Below, piece after piece: positions 1 through 10,534 of a stretch of DNA of 64,000 nt (its first letter is position 1; every line of letters begins with the position of its first letter). The stretch is from DAISKN01 sp963716925 (GTDB lineage Bacteria > Acidobacteriota > Vicinamibacteria > Marinacidobacterales > SMYC01). The notes under the pieces are model-generated. The model saw nothing but the letters and a program-made list of their open reading frames with translations, was not told the DNA's origin and did no database searches. The stretch covers positions 1 through 64,000 of the forward strand of contig CAVQUX010000011.1 of NCBI GenBank assembly GCA_963716925.1, in the 5' to 3' direction. The position numbers and the translations under genes are program-made.

Positions 1-1
1 G

Positions 2-907
2 GCAAAAAATTAGCCTGAAGATCGCGACGGACTGCCTCCAGGAGCCAAGAGACTGTTGGAATTGGCCTCTGCGGTACCGGAAAAGACCGATGCCCGCCAG
101 GCCGAGGGGCGGGTGTCGTTTCTCGCCAATTTGGGCAACCAAACCGTCGATTTATTCCGATCTGCAGGTGAAATGCTGGAATTCCTCGGCGATACGGTCA
201 TTGCTTGTTCAGAGGCTGCTCCGCGGCCAGGCCCAGTACCGTCGCACCGATCTGGGCTTAATCATGCAGGCCGTGAGCGCCCAGGCACTCCCCATCGTTT
301 CCCTCATCAGCCTGCTGGTGGGGATGATTCTCGCCTTCGTCGCCGCCATCCAGCTGCAGACTTTCGGCGCCCAGATTATGTGGCCGACATTGTGGGGATC
401 GCCATGGTGCGGATCATGGGAGCGGTCATGACCGGGGTCATCGTGGCCGGGCGGACGGGCGCGGCCTATGCTGCTCAATTGGGCACGATGCAGGTAAACG
501 AGGAGATCGATGCACTGCAAACCCTGGGCATTCTTCCCGTGGAGTTTCTGGTTTTGCCGCGGATGCTGGCCCTGGCGCTCATGATGCCCCTGCTCTGTCT
601 CTATGCCGACCTGATGGGAATCCTGGGGGGGATGATCGTGGGGGTCTTCATGCTGGACCTGGGTTTTGCGCAGTATTTTCATGAGACCGCCCTCCATATG
701 GAATTGACCCATTTCTGGGTGGGTCTCTTCCACAGCTTTGTTTTTGGCATCCTGATTGCCTTGGCCGGATGTCTGCGGGGGATGCAATGCGGGCGGAGTG
801 CTTCCGAAGTGGGTTATGCCGCCACTTCGGCGGTGGTGACCAGTATCGTGAGTATCGTTTTGGCCACGGCCGTCATTACCTTTGTCTGCCAGGTGCTGGG
901 GATTTAG
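2..907 (+). CDS. mlaE: MlaE-family lipid ABC transporter permease (5' end outside window, frameshifted)
   Basis: This is the inner-membrane permease of an Mla/MCE phospholipid transporter, partner of the ATPase and MCE protein that follow. The family signature is clear from about base 390 onward (VADIVGIAMVRIMG, then VIVAGRTGAAYAAQLGTM and a string of hydrophobic helices). The middle part (VSLISLLVGMILAFVAAIQLQTFG) is in another frame between about 205 and 385, so two compensating indels break the gene. The N-terminal part reads LLELASAVPEKTDA, as in deltaproteobacterial versions that carry an upstream STAS domain; that domain would lie before base 1. The indels are probably sequencing errors, since the same pattern affects most genes up to 32.5 kb. 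Confidence 0.85.
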
Positions 908-950
908 ATCGCGGATGGCGGGATGGCGATGAGGAATGGGGGGAAGATCA

Positions 951-1733
951 GTGTTGACTGAAGAACAGATCGAGGTTCGCGGCCTGGACATCGGTTACGG
1001 CAGCTTTGTTTTGATGCGGGACCTCAATTTCACGGTCAACCGGGGCGACATTTTCATCATCATGGGCGGAAGCGGCTGCGGCAAGAGCACCCTTCTGAAG
1101 GCCCTGGTCGGACTGAAAGAACCCTTGCGCGGGCAGGTGAAATACGGGGAGATGAGTTTCTGGGATGCGGACCCATCCGAACGGGAGAGGGTGATGCAGC
1201 GCTTCGGGATCCTATACCAGAGCGGAGCCCTGTGGAGTTCGCTGACCCTGGCTGAAAATGTGGCTCTTCCCCTGCAGTTGCATACGTCGTTGAGGGCGGC
1301 AGAAATCGGGGAGATGGTCTCTTTGAAGCTTTCTCTGGTGGGCCTGGCCGGCTTCGAAGAATTTTATCCCTCAGAGATCAGCGGGGGAATGCGCAAGCGG
1401 GCCGGCCTGGCCCGGGCCATGGCCCTCGACCCCGACATTCTTTTCTTTGATGAGCCTTCGGCCGGCCTCGACCCGGTGAGCGCGAGGCTGCTGGACGACC
1501 TGATCCTGGAGCTTCGCGAGAGCCTGGGGACGACCCTTGTAGTGGTCACCCATGAGCTGGCGAGCATCTTCGCCATCGGGAACAACTCCGTTTACCTGGA
1601 TTTGGAGACGCGGACCATGACCGCCAGCGGAGACCCGAAAAGGCTGCTGGCCGAAAACCGCGGATCCCAATTTGCGCCACTTTTTAACCCGCGGCGAGAA
1701 ATCTTAACCGATAGGATGGACACAGATGGCTAA
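951..1733 (+). CDS. mlaF: Mla-type ABC transporter ATP-binding protein
   Basis: The gene is intact, about 260 residues. It has Walker A (GGSGCGKST), a Q-loop region (GILYQSGALWSSLT), an ABC signature (SGGMRKRAGLARA), Walker B with catalytic Glu (ILFFDEPSAGLDP) and the H-loop (VVTHE). The MlaF/MlaE/MlaD order identifies the system as retrograde or anterograde phospholipid transport. I prefer the GTG at 951 (VLTEEQIEV) because GGGGGAAG sits a few bases upstream; an in-frame ATG at 936 is the alternative. It overlaps the start of the MCE gene by a few bases, as expected for a coupled operon. Confidence 0.92.
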   Translation: MLTEEQIEVRGLDIGYGSFVLMRDLNFTVNRGDIFIIMGGSGCGKSTLLKALVGLKEPLRGQVKYGEMSFWDADPSERERVMQRFGILYQSGALWSSLTLAENVALPLQLHTSLRAAEIGEMVSLKLSLVGLAGFEEFYPSEISGGMRKRAGLARAMALDPDILFFDEPSAGLDPVSARLLDDLILELRESLGTTLVVVTHELASIFAIGNNSVYLDLETRTMTASGDPKRLLAENRGSQFAPLFNPRREILTDRMDTDG

Positions 1734-2675
1734 GCAAGCAAACAGAATGATGATCGGCGGTTTCGTGGTCCTCGCAGTGATCATTATGGCCGCCAGCCTG
1801 GTTGTATTCGGTTCGGGCAAGTTCTTCAAGAAAACCGTGACCTGCGTGATGTTCTTCGATGAACCCGTCAAGGGGTTGAGTGTGGGCGCACCGGTGCTGT
1901 TCCAGGGCGTTCAGATTGGATCGGTGACCATCATTACGCTCCAAGTCGACCCCGTTAAGATGCAGACGCATATCCCCGTCATCATCGAATACGAGCCGGA
2001 GAAATTCCAGCTGGCTGGTGCGGGCCGGGAAACCGTCAGAGATCCCCGAAAAAATATCCAAGCTCATCGAAAAGGGCCTGCGGGCCCAACTGGCGATGCA
2101 GAGTTTTATTACCGGGCAGTTAGTGATCCAGCTTGATTTTTATCCCGACACAGCCGGTCACGTCTCTGCAGAACATCGACAAGCACTATGTAGAGATTCC
2201 CACCATCCCGTCCACCGGCGAGCGGCTGGCCCAAGCCCTGGGGGATCTGGATCTCAAGGCGATCGAAAAGCATTTGCTATCGACCCTGGCTGGTATCGAT
2301 CGATTCGTGAACAACCCGGACCTGAGCGCCAGCATCCAGGCCCTGAAAGATACGCTTCAGGACGCCCGCAAGCTCGTCACCAAGGTGGATCGTCAGGTGG
2401 ATCCGCTGGCGGGCGACCTGAAAAAAACCGTCAAAGATGTCGGCAAGCTGGCCGGATAAGTCGACACCCAGGTGGGAGGGGTGGCGGCCGGTTTTGATAA
2501 AACCATGGCCTCGGCCAGAGGTGTCCTTTCCGCAGATTCGCCGCTGATGGTCGAATTGGAGAACACCCTGAAGGAGATTTCCGCCATGAGTAGATCAATT
2601 CGGCAGTTGGCCAATTATCTTGATCAGCACCCCGAGGCCCTGATTCGCGGCAAAGGGAATCCTGGAGGGAAATAA
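1726..2675 (+). CDS. mlaD: MCE-domain substrate-binding protein of the Mla system (frameshifted)
   Basis: This is a single-pass membrane protein with an N-terminal helix (MIGGFVVLAVIIMAASLVVFGSG) followed by an MCE fold (SVGAPVLFQGVQIGSV) and a helical tail. The reading frame breaks near 2020 and near 2140. It also meets TAA at 2457-2459, after which the same frame continues for 72 codons (VDTQVGGVAAGF) to the real stop. The local sequence ctggccggataagtcgac becomes a sensible LADKVD if one extra g and one missing g are corrected, so the stop looks like paired homopolymer errors rather than recoding. MlaD forms the ring that carries lipid between permease and outer acceptors. Confidence 0.8.
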
Positions 2676-2676
2676 C

Positions 2677-3291
2677 ATGAGAGTAGCGTCATTTTCTTCG
2701 CATCTTGCCGAGTCATCCTGGCTGATTCGCGGCCATCTTTGTGGCGGCTGCCGGAGTCAATCACCCCGTTTTTACGCGTTGAGTTCGATCCAGGAAGACC
2801 AGGGGGATCGCTAAGCGGAAAAGCCCGGCTCAAAACGCGGTTATCGGCATCGGCCCCGTCAAGGTGGCCGATTATCTCGACCAGTCTGATGCTGGTCACC
2901 CGTACGGCGACAATCAGGCGGTAAAAGCCGATATCGATCGCTGGGTGGGCTCCTTCAAGGATAACTTCATTAATGTTCTGGCGGACAATATCGGTTTTCT
3001 CCTCTCCACCGAACGCATTTATCTCTTTCCCTGGCGCGTGTCCGTGATCAACTACCCGGTGGTCGTGGATATCGTCGTGCGATGGCCGGTTGGGCGACGC
3101 CGTCTGGCTGGAGGTCGCGGTGGAGCATCTTGAAGGGTCCGGGGAAAAAGCTGCTCAAAACGAATCGGTCCAGTATTCAGGAGCCGGTGAGTGGTGCGGA
3201 TTATGCCGCTTTGGTGGCGGCCCAGAGCCGGGCGCTGGCCAAGCTCAGCCAGGAGATTGCCGGGGCGATTCAAGGAGCTGGGAAGAACTGA
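2677..3291 (+). CDS. PqiC/DUF330-like transport-associated lipoprotein (frameshifted)
   Basis: Start ATG follows the MCE stop directly. Pieced across frames, the protein has a short hydrophobic leader ending in a cysteine region, then RFYALSSI, VKVADYLDQ, LVTRTGDNQ, DNFINVLADNIGFLLSTERIYLFPWR and NYPVVVDIV. That is the layout of PqiC/YmbA-type ABC-transport auxiliary lipoproteins. The C-terminus is SGADYAALVAAQSRALAKLSQEIAGAI. At least three indels split it. As the last gene of the Mla-like operon it probably couples the MCE machine to the outer membrane. Confidence 0.72.
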
Positions 3292-3488
3292 AGCGGATAG
3301 ACCAGCCCGGCATGGTTCACAGGTATATCGGCAAGCTTGCACTGCGCCATCAGGTCCGAGTTGTTAGCAGGTTGTTGAAAAACAGCCTGAAGTGGATCAC
3401 GTTTTCCCGCAGTTGCTGCGATAATTTGGGGCCATTAAAGCTTGCGGGAGGCAGCAGCCATGCGGGGCAACAATGCCCATAGGACGCC

Positions 3489-3660
3489 ATGTTCAGTTAT
3501 CTGTCCCCGGAAGCCCAGCTGCTCCCAAAGACCATCCGCTCCGGCCGATCCGACAGATGGTGAACCAGGCCTTGCAGGAGCTCTCCCGGGACTTTCAGGC
3601 CATGTATTCCTTTGATGAAACCAGCCCAAATGTTGTTTCAAAACCTGCCTTAACCAAGTA
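3489..3660 (+). pseudogene. Remnant of an IS5/IS1182-type transposase N-terminus
   Basis: The short stretch reads MFSYLSPEAQ and, after a frame change, KDHPLRPIRQMVNQALQELSRDFQAMYS. This is the standard N-terminus of IS1182-type transposases, where it is normally followed by GRPSIPPE and LLRALLLQ. That continuation is absent and the match ends near 3630, so only about 50 residues remain. The flanks (3292 to 3488 and 3660 to 3796) contain no other recognisable gene; I see no clear terminal inverted repeats. Confidence 0.6.
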
Positions 3661-3796
3661 AGGTCCTGCCGGTGACGGCGCACCCCACCTTAAAGGTCTT
3701 GGGGAAATTTTTCCTGGCGGGAAGCAGCCGAGCCGCTTTTGCTGGCCAATTGCCCAACTTTTTGGTAGAGATGGCCAGGAGGATTCGACGCAACTC

Positions 3797-5184
3797 ATGG
3801 CCAACGGCACCCCGACCCTGTCCTGGCGGCCGCGGCGCCCGCCGGTGGTCTCGCCCCTGCCTCGCCTGGGGCGGCGCGCCTGCGCCCTGGATAGACCCGG
3901 GACTCAAGGTGCTGATTCCTGCCCTGCTCATCGTTTTCCTGGCGTTGGCCGCCAAGTTCGGCTCCTTTGAAGCCTATCTGCAGCTCCTGAGCCGCCAGAC
4001 CTACAGCTCCTTGCTGCCCGCCCTGGGAGCCGGCTATACCCTGGTGATGCTCATCTTTCAGCTTTGCCGCACCATCCTCTGGGCCCGCTACCGGCCCTAC
4101 CCTCTGGCCGCCGGCCCCCTTGCCCACCCTGACCGTGATCATCCCGGCCTACAACGAAGGGGCCATGGTGGAGAAGGCCATCTATTCCGTGGCGGCCGCC
4201 GACTATCCGGCCGAGAAGCTGGAAATCATCTGCATCGACGACGGCTCCCCGGATGACACCTGGCTCTATATCCAGCGGGCCCGGCAACGCTATCCCCACC
4301 TGATCAAGACCATCCGCTTCGCCGGCAAACCGGGGCAAAAAAGAGGGGCTTTACGCCGGATTCACCCAGGGCCGGGGGGAGGTCTTCGTCACCGTGGACT
4401 CCGACAGCGTCATCGCCCCGGACGCCCTGCGCCACCTGGTGGCCCCCTTGCTGCACGACGAGCAGATCGGGGCGGTGGCCGGCAACGTCAAGGTCTATAA
4501 CCGCCACCAGAGCTCTCATGGGCAAGATGCAGGGGGTGCGCTTCGTCAACCTGGATTACCTGCGGGCCTCCCAGTCCCTGCTACCGGACGGTGATCTGCA
4601 CCCCCGGGTCCCTGTCGGCCTACCGGCGCACCGCCCTGCTGCCGCATCTCTCGGCCTGGCGGCGGCAAACCTTCCTGGGGGCGCCCTGCCGCCACAGCGA
4701 AGACCGGGCCCTGACCAATTTCATCCTGCGGGGCGGCTACTACACCTATTATCAGCGGACCGCCCTGGTCTATACCCTGGTCCCCGAGACCTATCAGGGC
4801 GTGTGCCAACATGTACCTGCGCTGGGAGCGGGGCAACGTCCGGGAATCCCTGGTGCAACTGGGCTACCTGTTCACCCGGTACCGCAAGAAATACCGCCTC
4901 CTGCCCATCGTGGAGTTCTTCCTGGCCCAGTTGGAATACCCCTTGACCCTGCTCTTTTTCGGGCTGCTGGTGGCTTCGGTGGTGGTCTATCCCCCGATCC
5001 TGTTCAAACTCCTGGCCTCCTGGGCCTCGGCTCCCTGCTCAACCTGATCTATTACCTCTGGCTGGAGCGGGACCTGGAGTTCGTCTATGGCGTCATCTAT
5101 AGCTACTACGCCTTCTTCCTGCTCCAGTGGATCTACCCTTACGCCTGCCTCACCGTCCGCGACCGCCACTGGCTGACGCGCTGA
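3797..5184 (+). CDS. Membrane-bound family 2 glycosyltransferase (frameshifted)
   Basis: This is a processive-type glycosyltransferase. It has N-terminal helices (VLIPALLIVFLALAAKFG; LGAGYTLVMLIFQL) and the GT2 nucleotide-sugar fold (TVIIPAYNEGAMVEKAIYSV; IICIDDGSPDDTW; KRGAL; VTVDSDSVIAPDAL). These are followed by the acceptor motif region (TFLGAPCRHSEDRALTNFIL), an RW-like motif in MYLRWERGNVRES and C-terminal helices. It resembles hyaluronan/chitin-synthase-type or poly-GlcNAc synthases; the substrate cannot be fixed. At least five indels break the frame. The ATG at 3797 is the likeliest start. Confidence 0.75.
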
Positions 5185-5373
5185 CGCCGCCGGCCGAAAA
5201 ATTTAGCCTAGCGCCAGCATTTTTGAGTCCGGCGCGTCGCCCCCAGGATCTTCGTAACGCCGGCTCAGGACGGCAGGAAGGGAGAAAACGCTTGTACGAG
5301 AGATGGGATAAAGCTGATATACTGAAGCCTAGGTGCACGCAAAGTACGATTTAACCATCTACCAGGAAGAGAC

Positions 5374-6428
5374 ATGACCGACAAGACGTATACAAGCCCT
5401 TGATGGAGCAGGTCCGGGCCGCCGGCTGAGCTGCCAAAGTTCCTCCCGGGGTTTTGGAGGAAATTTTGCAGGCCCTGCCCATCCAGTCCCATCCCGACCT
5501 GCTGGTCGGCATGGAGACCGTCGGATGACGCCGGGGTGTATCGCCTGACGCCGGAGATCGCGTTGATCCAGACGGTGGACTTTTTTACCCCCGTGGTCAA
5601 CGATCCCTACACGTTCGGCCAGATCGCCGCGGCCAATGCCTTAAGCGACGTGTACGCCATGGGCGGGCGGCCCCTGACGGCCCTGAACATCGTCTGCTAC
5701 CCCAGTCAAGACCGTGCCCAAGGAGGTGCTCCAGGCGATTCTGACCGGCGGCCTGGATAAGATCCACGAGGCCGGGGCCCTGCTCGTGGGCGGCCACAGC
5801 GTCGATGATACGGAGTTGAAATACGGGCTCTCCGTGACCGGCGTGGTCCATCCGGAAAAGGTGCTCACCAACGGCGGGGCCCGGGTGGGCGATCGGCTGA
5901 TCCTCACCAAGCCCCTGGGAACGGGCGTCATTGCCACCGCCATGAAAGGACGCCTGGCTTCCCCGGAGGCGGAGGCCGAGGCCATCCGGGTCATGACGAC
6001 CCTGAACCGGCTGCCGGCGGCCTGCCTGGAAACCTGGCGGTGCACGCCGTCACCGACATCACCGGCTTCGGACTTTTGGGCCACGCCCTGGAAATGGCGA
6101 CCGCCAGTCACGTCGAGATCACCTTCTTCGCCCATCAGGTGCCGGTGCTGGCCGCGGCCAGGGAATATGCCGCCATGGGGCTGGTGCCGGGCGGCAGTTT
6201 CGCCAACCGCAGGTTCTGCGAACAAGCACCTCCAGGTGGCCGCCGGACCTCGATCCCCTGCTCGTTGACCTGTTCAGCGACGCCCAGACCAACGGCGGCC
6301 TGCTCCTGGCCGTGGCCCCGGACCAGGCTGAGGCTTTTCTGGATTGCCTCCAGGGCCACGGCATCGACGCCGCGCTCATCGGCGCCGTGACCGGCCAGGC
6401 CCCCGGGAGGATCAGGCTGGAACCTTAG
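5374..6428 (+). CDS. selD: Selenide, water dikinase SelD with UGA-encoded selenocysteine (frameshifted)
   Basis: SelD makes selenophosphate from selenide and ATP for Sec-tRNA synthesis. The catalytic position reads VRAAG-UGA-AAKVPPG; TGA at 5427-5429 is in frame and matches the Sec found in many SelD proteins (Cys in E. coli). Downstream are ALIQTVDFFTPVVNDPYTFGQIAAANALSDVYAMGG, VGGHSVDD, TKPLGTGV, HAVTDITGFGLLGHALEMA and a C-terminal EAFLDCLQGHG, the full SelD architecture of about 350 residues. Three or more indels occur (near 5395, 5705, 6035, 6225). ATG 5374 (MTDKTY) needs one indel to join the Sec frame; ATG 5403 is the direct in-frame alternative. Confidence 0.88.
5427..5465 (+). promoter_or_regulatory. 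Bacterial SECIS-like hairpin after the selD UGA
   Basis: Immediately downstream of the UGA, TTCCTCC (5440-5446) pairs perfectly with GGAGGAA (5456-5462). The nine-base loop cggggtttt contains GG at its 5' side, 18 nt after the UGA. The stem can be extended through one mismatch by AA/TT pairs. Position, size and loop guanines fit bacterial SECIS elements bound by SelB. Confidence 0.72.
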
Positions 6429-6512
6429 GGCAGTCGCTCATGAGCCGTTGGCCCACCCGTAAATCATGAAAAGATCGGTGGGGCGGGCCTGCCGCCAATT
6501 CCTCTGATCACT

Positions 6513-6529
6513 GGTGCGTAGAACGCACC
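6513..6529. repeat. Short palindromic repeat in selD downstream spacer
   Basis: GGTGCG-TAGAA-CGCACC, a 6-bp perfect inverted repeat followed by CTACG. The 6429-6724 spacer otherwise shows no convincing gene. Similar units ending in GTAGGG/CCCTAC occur elsewhere in the left half. Confidence 0.55.
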
Positions 6530-6724
6530 CTACGAGAATTTTTCAGGCAGTCACGCATGGCTTGCACCGTAATATGAACGCTGGTAGAACGGGCGTCCCC
6601 GAGCTGCTGCACTACGAAACCTTTCAAAGCAGCGCCAGGTAAAGGATTGACCACCGGTAGGCGCTCCCCGGCCGCAGGGCGCCGCCCACCCATGATGAGC
6701 GGCCCCGCATCAAAGGAGGCGACC

Positions 6725-7569
6725 ATGCGAACCCGGGACCGGATGTTGCCCGTGGGCTGGTATCCCGCCAGCGTCAGCGCCTGCAAGGCGGAAATCGAAC
6801 ACTTTATCACGGGGACGACGCCGCTGCCCCCGGGGACCACGGTCTATGGCGGCATCGTGCCCCATGCCGGCTGGCACTTTTCCGGCAAGGCCGCGGCCCG
6901 GGTTTTTTTCCTGGCCGCCAAGGCGACCCAGCCCCAGGTGGTGTGGTCTTCGGCGGCCACCTGGGAGGCAACTCGCCGCCCCTCCTGGTAGCCGACGACG
7001 CCTGGGAGACCCCCCTGGGAAACCTCACCCTGGCCACGGAGTTCTATCAGCCCCTGGCCAAACGCCTCACCCTCCGGGAGGAATACCCCGGGCGACAACA
7101 CCATCGAGGTGCAGCTGCCCCTGGTCAAATACTTTTTCCCCCAGGCCAAAGTCCTGGCCCTGCGCTCCCCCCACTCCAGCACGGCCATCGAACTGGGCCA
7201 GGCGGTGGCCGCGGTGGCCCAGGAACTGAAGGTCAGCATCCTGGTCTTCGGGTCCACCGACCTGACCCACTACGGCCCCAACTACGGCTGGGCCCCCAAG
7301 GGCTACGGCCCCGAGGCGGTGAAGTGGGTGAAAGAGGTCAACGATCAGAAATTCATCGACGCAGGCCCTGAAACTGGACGGCCCCGGCATGCTCAAGGCC
7401 GCCCAGCAGGACCAGAGCGCCTGCAGCGCCGGGGGGGCCGTGGCCGCGGTGGCCGCCGCCAAAGCCGCAGGGCGCCCATAAAGCCGCCCTCATCGACTAC
7501 TACACCAGCTACGACGTCATGCCCGGCGACAGCTTCGTGGGGTATGCCGGGATCGTGTTGGAAGGGTGA
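6725..7569 (+). CDS. amrB: AmmeMemoRadiSam system protein B (Memo-like, frameshifted)
   Basis: ATG 6725 follows AAAGGAGG by a good spacing. Recognisable blocks are YGGIVPHAGWHFSGKAAARVF, VVFGGHLGG, DDAWETPLGNL, EVQLPLVKYFFPQAKVLALR, ILVFGSTDLTHYGPNYG and SAGGAVAAVAAAKAAG. Together they give the MEMO1 family fold related to extradiol dioxygenases, with the metal-site HAGW and STDLTHYG motifs. The family usually sits with AMMECR1 and a radical SAM enzyme; no such neighbour is seen here. Frame changes near 6950, 7085, 7370 and 7475. Confidence 0.78.
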
Positions 7570-7646
7570 AGGAGATGAAGTTGTGGGGGGAGGGCCAGGG
7601 CCAACGGCCCTGCCCTCCCCCCACACCCCCCTCCCAACCCGTATAA

Positions 7647-7675
7647 GTAGGGGCGACCCGCCGGGTCGCCCCTAC
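7647..7675. repeat. Perfect 13-bp palindrome (REP-like)
   Basis: GTAGGGGCGACCC, loop gcc, GGGTCGCCCCTAC. It lies between convergent genes in a G/C-skewed spacer (7570-7788). It could act as a terminator, but there is no tight T-run and similar units recur, so I class it as a dispersed palindrome. Confidence 0.7.
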
Positions 7676-7788
7676 ATTTTTCCCATAAGGGATTGGGGGT
7701 GGGGGTTTGGGGTTTTTTGTAGGGGGGAAAGGGCCTCTTACGAAAAGCCCTTTGCCCCCTCCCCCAAATTATTCCCCCTCCGCCCGGC

Positions 7789-8494
7789 TCAAGCGCCGCG
7801 GCGCCTTGGGACCAGAATTCCCGGGACAGGCGCATCAGGGTGTCGGCGGGGGCCAGGTCCTGGGTGAGGGCGGCCATGGTGGCCGGGGTGACCTGCCCCT
7901 GGCGCACCACTTCTTCCCCGGCCTGGGCCACCGCGTCCAGCACCGCCTGGACCTGGGGCTGAAACTCGGGCACGGACAGAAATTCGGAAGAATGCCGGTA
8001 GATCTCGGCGATGAGGTCCCCGCCCAGGCACATGCGCCAGGTCAGGGACAGGGCCTGGAACATGACCTGGTCCCAGTAAGCCGGACACGCTCAGGGTCAC
8101 CACCCGGGGCATCTTGTCGAAGCGGTGGGGGACTGCCCCCGGCCTCGGCCATCTCCGCCAGGGGGTCCATCATGGGCAGGGTGCGCTCCACGAACAGCTT
8201 CATCCGGGCATTCATGGTGGCATGGTAGATGGGGCTGGCCAGCACCACCAGGTCGGCCGCCAGATACCGGTCGAACAGGACTTCCGTCATGTCGTCCTTT
8301 TGGACGCAGCGCCCCGGCGTCTGGACCCAGCAGCCGTAACACCCCAGGCAGTGGTTGATCTTATAGTTCCTCAGATACAGGGTCTCGGCCGAGGCCCCGG
8401 CCCGTTTGGCCCCTTCCAGAAATTTCTGCAACACCAGCTCGGTCTTGCTGGTTTCGTGGTCCCGGGGACTGCTGTTCAAAGCCAGAATGTTCAT
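7789..8494 (-). CDS. Flavodoxin-fold NAD(P)H-dependent oxidoreductase (frameshifted)
   Basis: ATG 8494 is preceded on the minus strand by GGGAGG. MNILALNSSPRDHETSKTELV is the FMN phosphate-binding loop of NADPH-dependent FMN reductases. CLGCYGCWVQTPGRCVQKDDM and LVVLASPIYHATMNARMKLFVER are typical of the flavodoxin_2/FMN_red group that reduces quinones or acts as an iron-sulfur flavoprotein. The C-terminal third (RHSSEFLSVPEFQPQVQAVLDAVAQAGEEVV) is helical. Indels near 8130 and 8085 break it. The end is uncertain; I place it at a TGA near 7789. Confidence 0.68.
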
Positions 8495-8674
8495 GAAGTC
8501 CTCCCTTGAATACAGTTTTCGGTTTTCGGTTTTCGGTGAAGAACTAACACTAAAGATTATCCATGGGATAGACAGTAAAAGCATGTGCACGGCGACCTGG
8601 CATCTGGATACAAATTTCATTGATGAACCCGGTCTGCCGCCCTATTATAACACCATTCTGGAAAGGAAAAAGAA

Positions 8675-8722
8675 GGGCGGACACACAGGTCCGCCCCTAC
8701 GGTTTGGCGGGCAGTGCCCGCC
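8675..8722. repeat. Two adjacent palindromes in groEL downstream spacer
   Basis: GGGCGGAC/GTCCGCCC (8675-8696) is followed by CCTAC and then GGCGGGC-agt-GCCCGCC (8706-8722), again followed by CTAC. The spacer 8495-8820 also holds three copies of GTTTTCGG near 8515-8535 and no gene that I can support. Confidence 0.6.
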
Positions 8723-8770
8723 CTACATTTTAAGGAAATCGGGGTAAGGGTGAGTGGAAAATGAACTTCC

Positions 8771-8789
8771 CACAGGCTGGAAGCCTGTG
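8771..8789. terminator. Hairpin downstream of groEL
   Basis: CACAGGCT-gga-AGCCTGTG is a perfect 8-bp hairpin about 30 bases beyond the groEL stop. The strand reading of groEL lacks a strong T-tract after it, so function as a terminator is tentative. Confidence 0.4.
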
Positions 8790-8820
8790 CCACTAACCCC
8801 TGACCCCTGACCCCTGCTTT

Positions 8821-10460
8821 TTAGTACATGCCTTCCATGCCGCCCATGCCGCCGCCGCCCATGGGGGGCATCGGGGATTCTTTCTTGGGTTTCTCGGCGA
8901 TCATGGCTTCGGTGGTGATGAGCAGAGACGCCACCGAGGCGGCGTTCTGGATGGCGTAGCGGGTCACCTTGGTGGGGTCGATAACGCCTGCTTCCATCAG
9001 GTCCTCGTATGCGCCGGATTCGGCATTAAAGCCCATGGCGCCTTTCTCGTTTTTGACATGCTCCGCCACTACGGAGCCTTCGAAGCCGGCGTTGTTGGCG
9101 ATCTGCCGGATGGGCTCTTCCAGGGCCCGCTTGATGATATTGACGCCCAGATCCTCGTCGTGGCTCTTCAGCTTCAGGCCGCCAGGGCCGGGGCGCAGCG
9201 CAGCAGGGCCACGCCGCCGCCGGGCACGATGCCTTCTTCCACCGCGGCGCGGGTGGCGTTGAGGGCGTCTTCCACCCGGGCCTTCTTCTCTTTCATTTCC
9301 ACTTCAGTGGCCGCGCCGACGCGGATAACCGCGACGCCGCCCACCAGTTTGGCCAGCCGCTCCTGGAGTTTTTCCCGGTCGTAGTCCGAGGTGGTCTCAT
9401 CGATCTGGACCCGGATCTGTTTCACCCGGCCTTCGATGGCCGCCCGGTCGCCGCCGCCGTCGATGATGGTGGTGTTGTCCCGGTCGAGGCTGACTTTCCG
9501 GGCGGTGCCCAGTTCTTTCACCGTGACGTTTTCCAGCTTCCAGCCCATGTCTTCGGAGATCAGCTGGCCGCCGGTGAGGATGGCGATATCTTCCAGCATG
9601 GCCTTGCGGCGGTCGCCGAAGCCGGGGGCCTTCACGGCCGCCACCTGGAGGGTGCCCCGGAGCTTGTTGACCACCAGGGTGGCCAGGGCTTCGCCGTCCA
9701 CGTCCTCGGCGATGATCACCAGGGGCTTGCCCATCTTGGCGATGGTCTCCAGCACGGGCAGCAGGTCTTTCATGGCGCTGACCTTCTTCTCATGGATGAG
9801 GATGTAGGGCTCTTCCAGGGCGGCTTCCATCTTCTCGGGGTTGGTGACGAAGTAGGGGGAGATGTAGCCCCGGTCGAACTGCATGCCTTCCACCACTTCC
9901 AGGGTGGTTTCCATGCCCTTGGCTTCTTCCACGGTGATGACGCCTTCTTTGCCGACCTTGGCCATGGCGTCGGCGATGATGTTACCGATGGAGGGGTCGT
10001 TGTTGGCGCTGATGGTGCCGACCTGGGCGATCTCTTTCTGGTCTTTGGTGGGTTTGGAAATCTTGTGGAGCTCGTCCACCACCGCGGTCACGGCCTGCTC
10101 GATGCCGCGCTTTAAGGCCATGGGGTTGGTGCCGGCGGCCACCAGGCGGGAGCCTTCCCGGTAGATGGCCTGGGCCAGGATGGTGGCGGTGGTGGTGCCG
10201 TCGCCGGCCACATCGGAGGTTTTGGAGGCCACTTCCCGAACCATCTGGGCCCCCATGTTCTCGAATTTGTCTTCCAGTTCGATCTCTTTGGCTACGGTGA
10301 CGCCGTCCTTGGTGATGGCCGGGGCGCCGAAGGCTTTTTCCAGGATCACGTTGCGGCCTTTGGGACCCAGGGTCACTTTGACCGCGTCCGCCAGGGTATT
10401 GACGCCCCGGAGCATGGACTCCCGGGCCTTGATGTCATATTTGATCTCTTTTGCAGACAT
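8821..10460 (-). CDS. groEL: Chaperonin GroEL (one frameshift)
   Basis: Hsp60 chaperonin, a 14-mer that folds proteins with GroES. The N-terminus is SAKEIKYDIKARESMLRGVN, with ATP-site motifs VTLGPKGRN, DGTTTATI and VPGGGVALLR, and the Gly/Met-rich tail MPPMGGGGMGGMEGMY is complete. Length is about 545 residues, normal for the family. One frameshift near 9170 separates the C-terminal 83 or so residues. ATG 10460 lies just downstream of groES, forming the usual groES-groEL operon. Confidence 0.95.
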
Positions 10461-10534
10461 GTGCTTACTGTCCTCCTTAGGATGATTGCTGAATACGACG
10501 GAAATTCAGGTTAGTTGATGGGGAAGACCTGCGG

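Noticed and set aside
2457..2459. In-frame TAA in mlaD as possible stop-codon readthrough
   Set aside because: A corrected reading (LADKVD) needs only two nearby single-g indels, consistent with the error pattern of this half.
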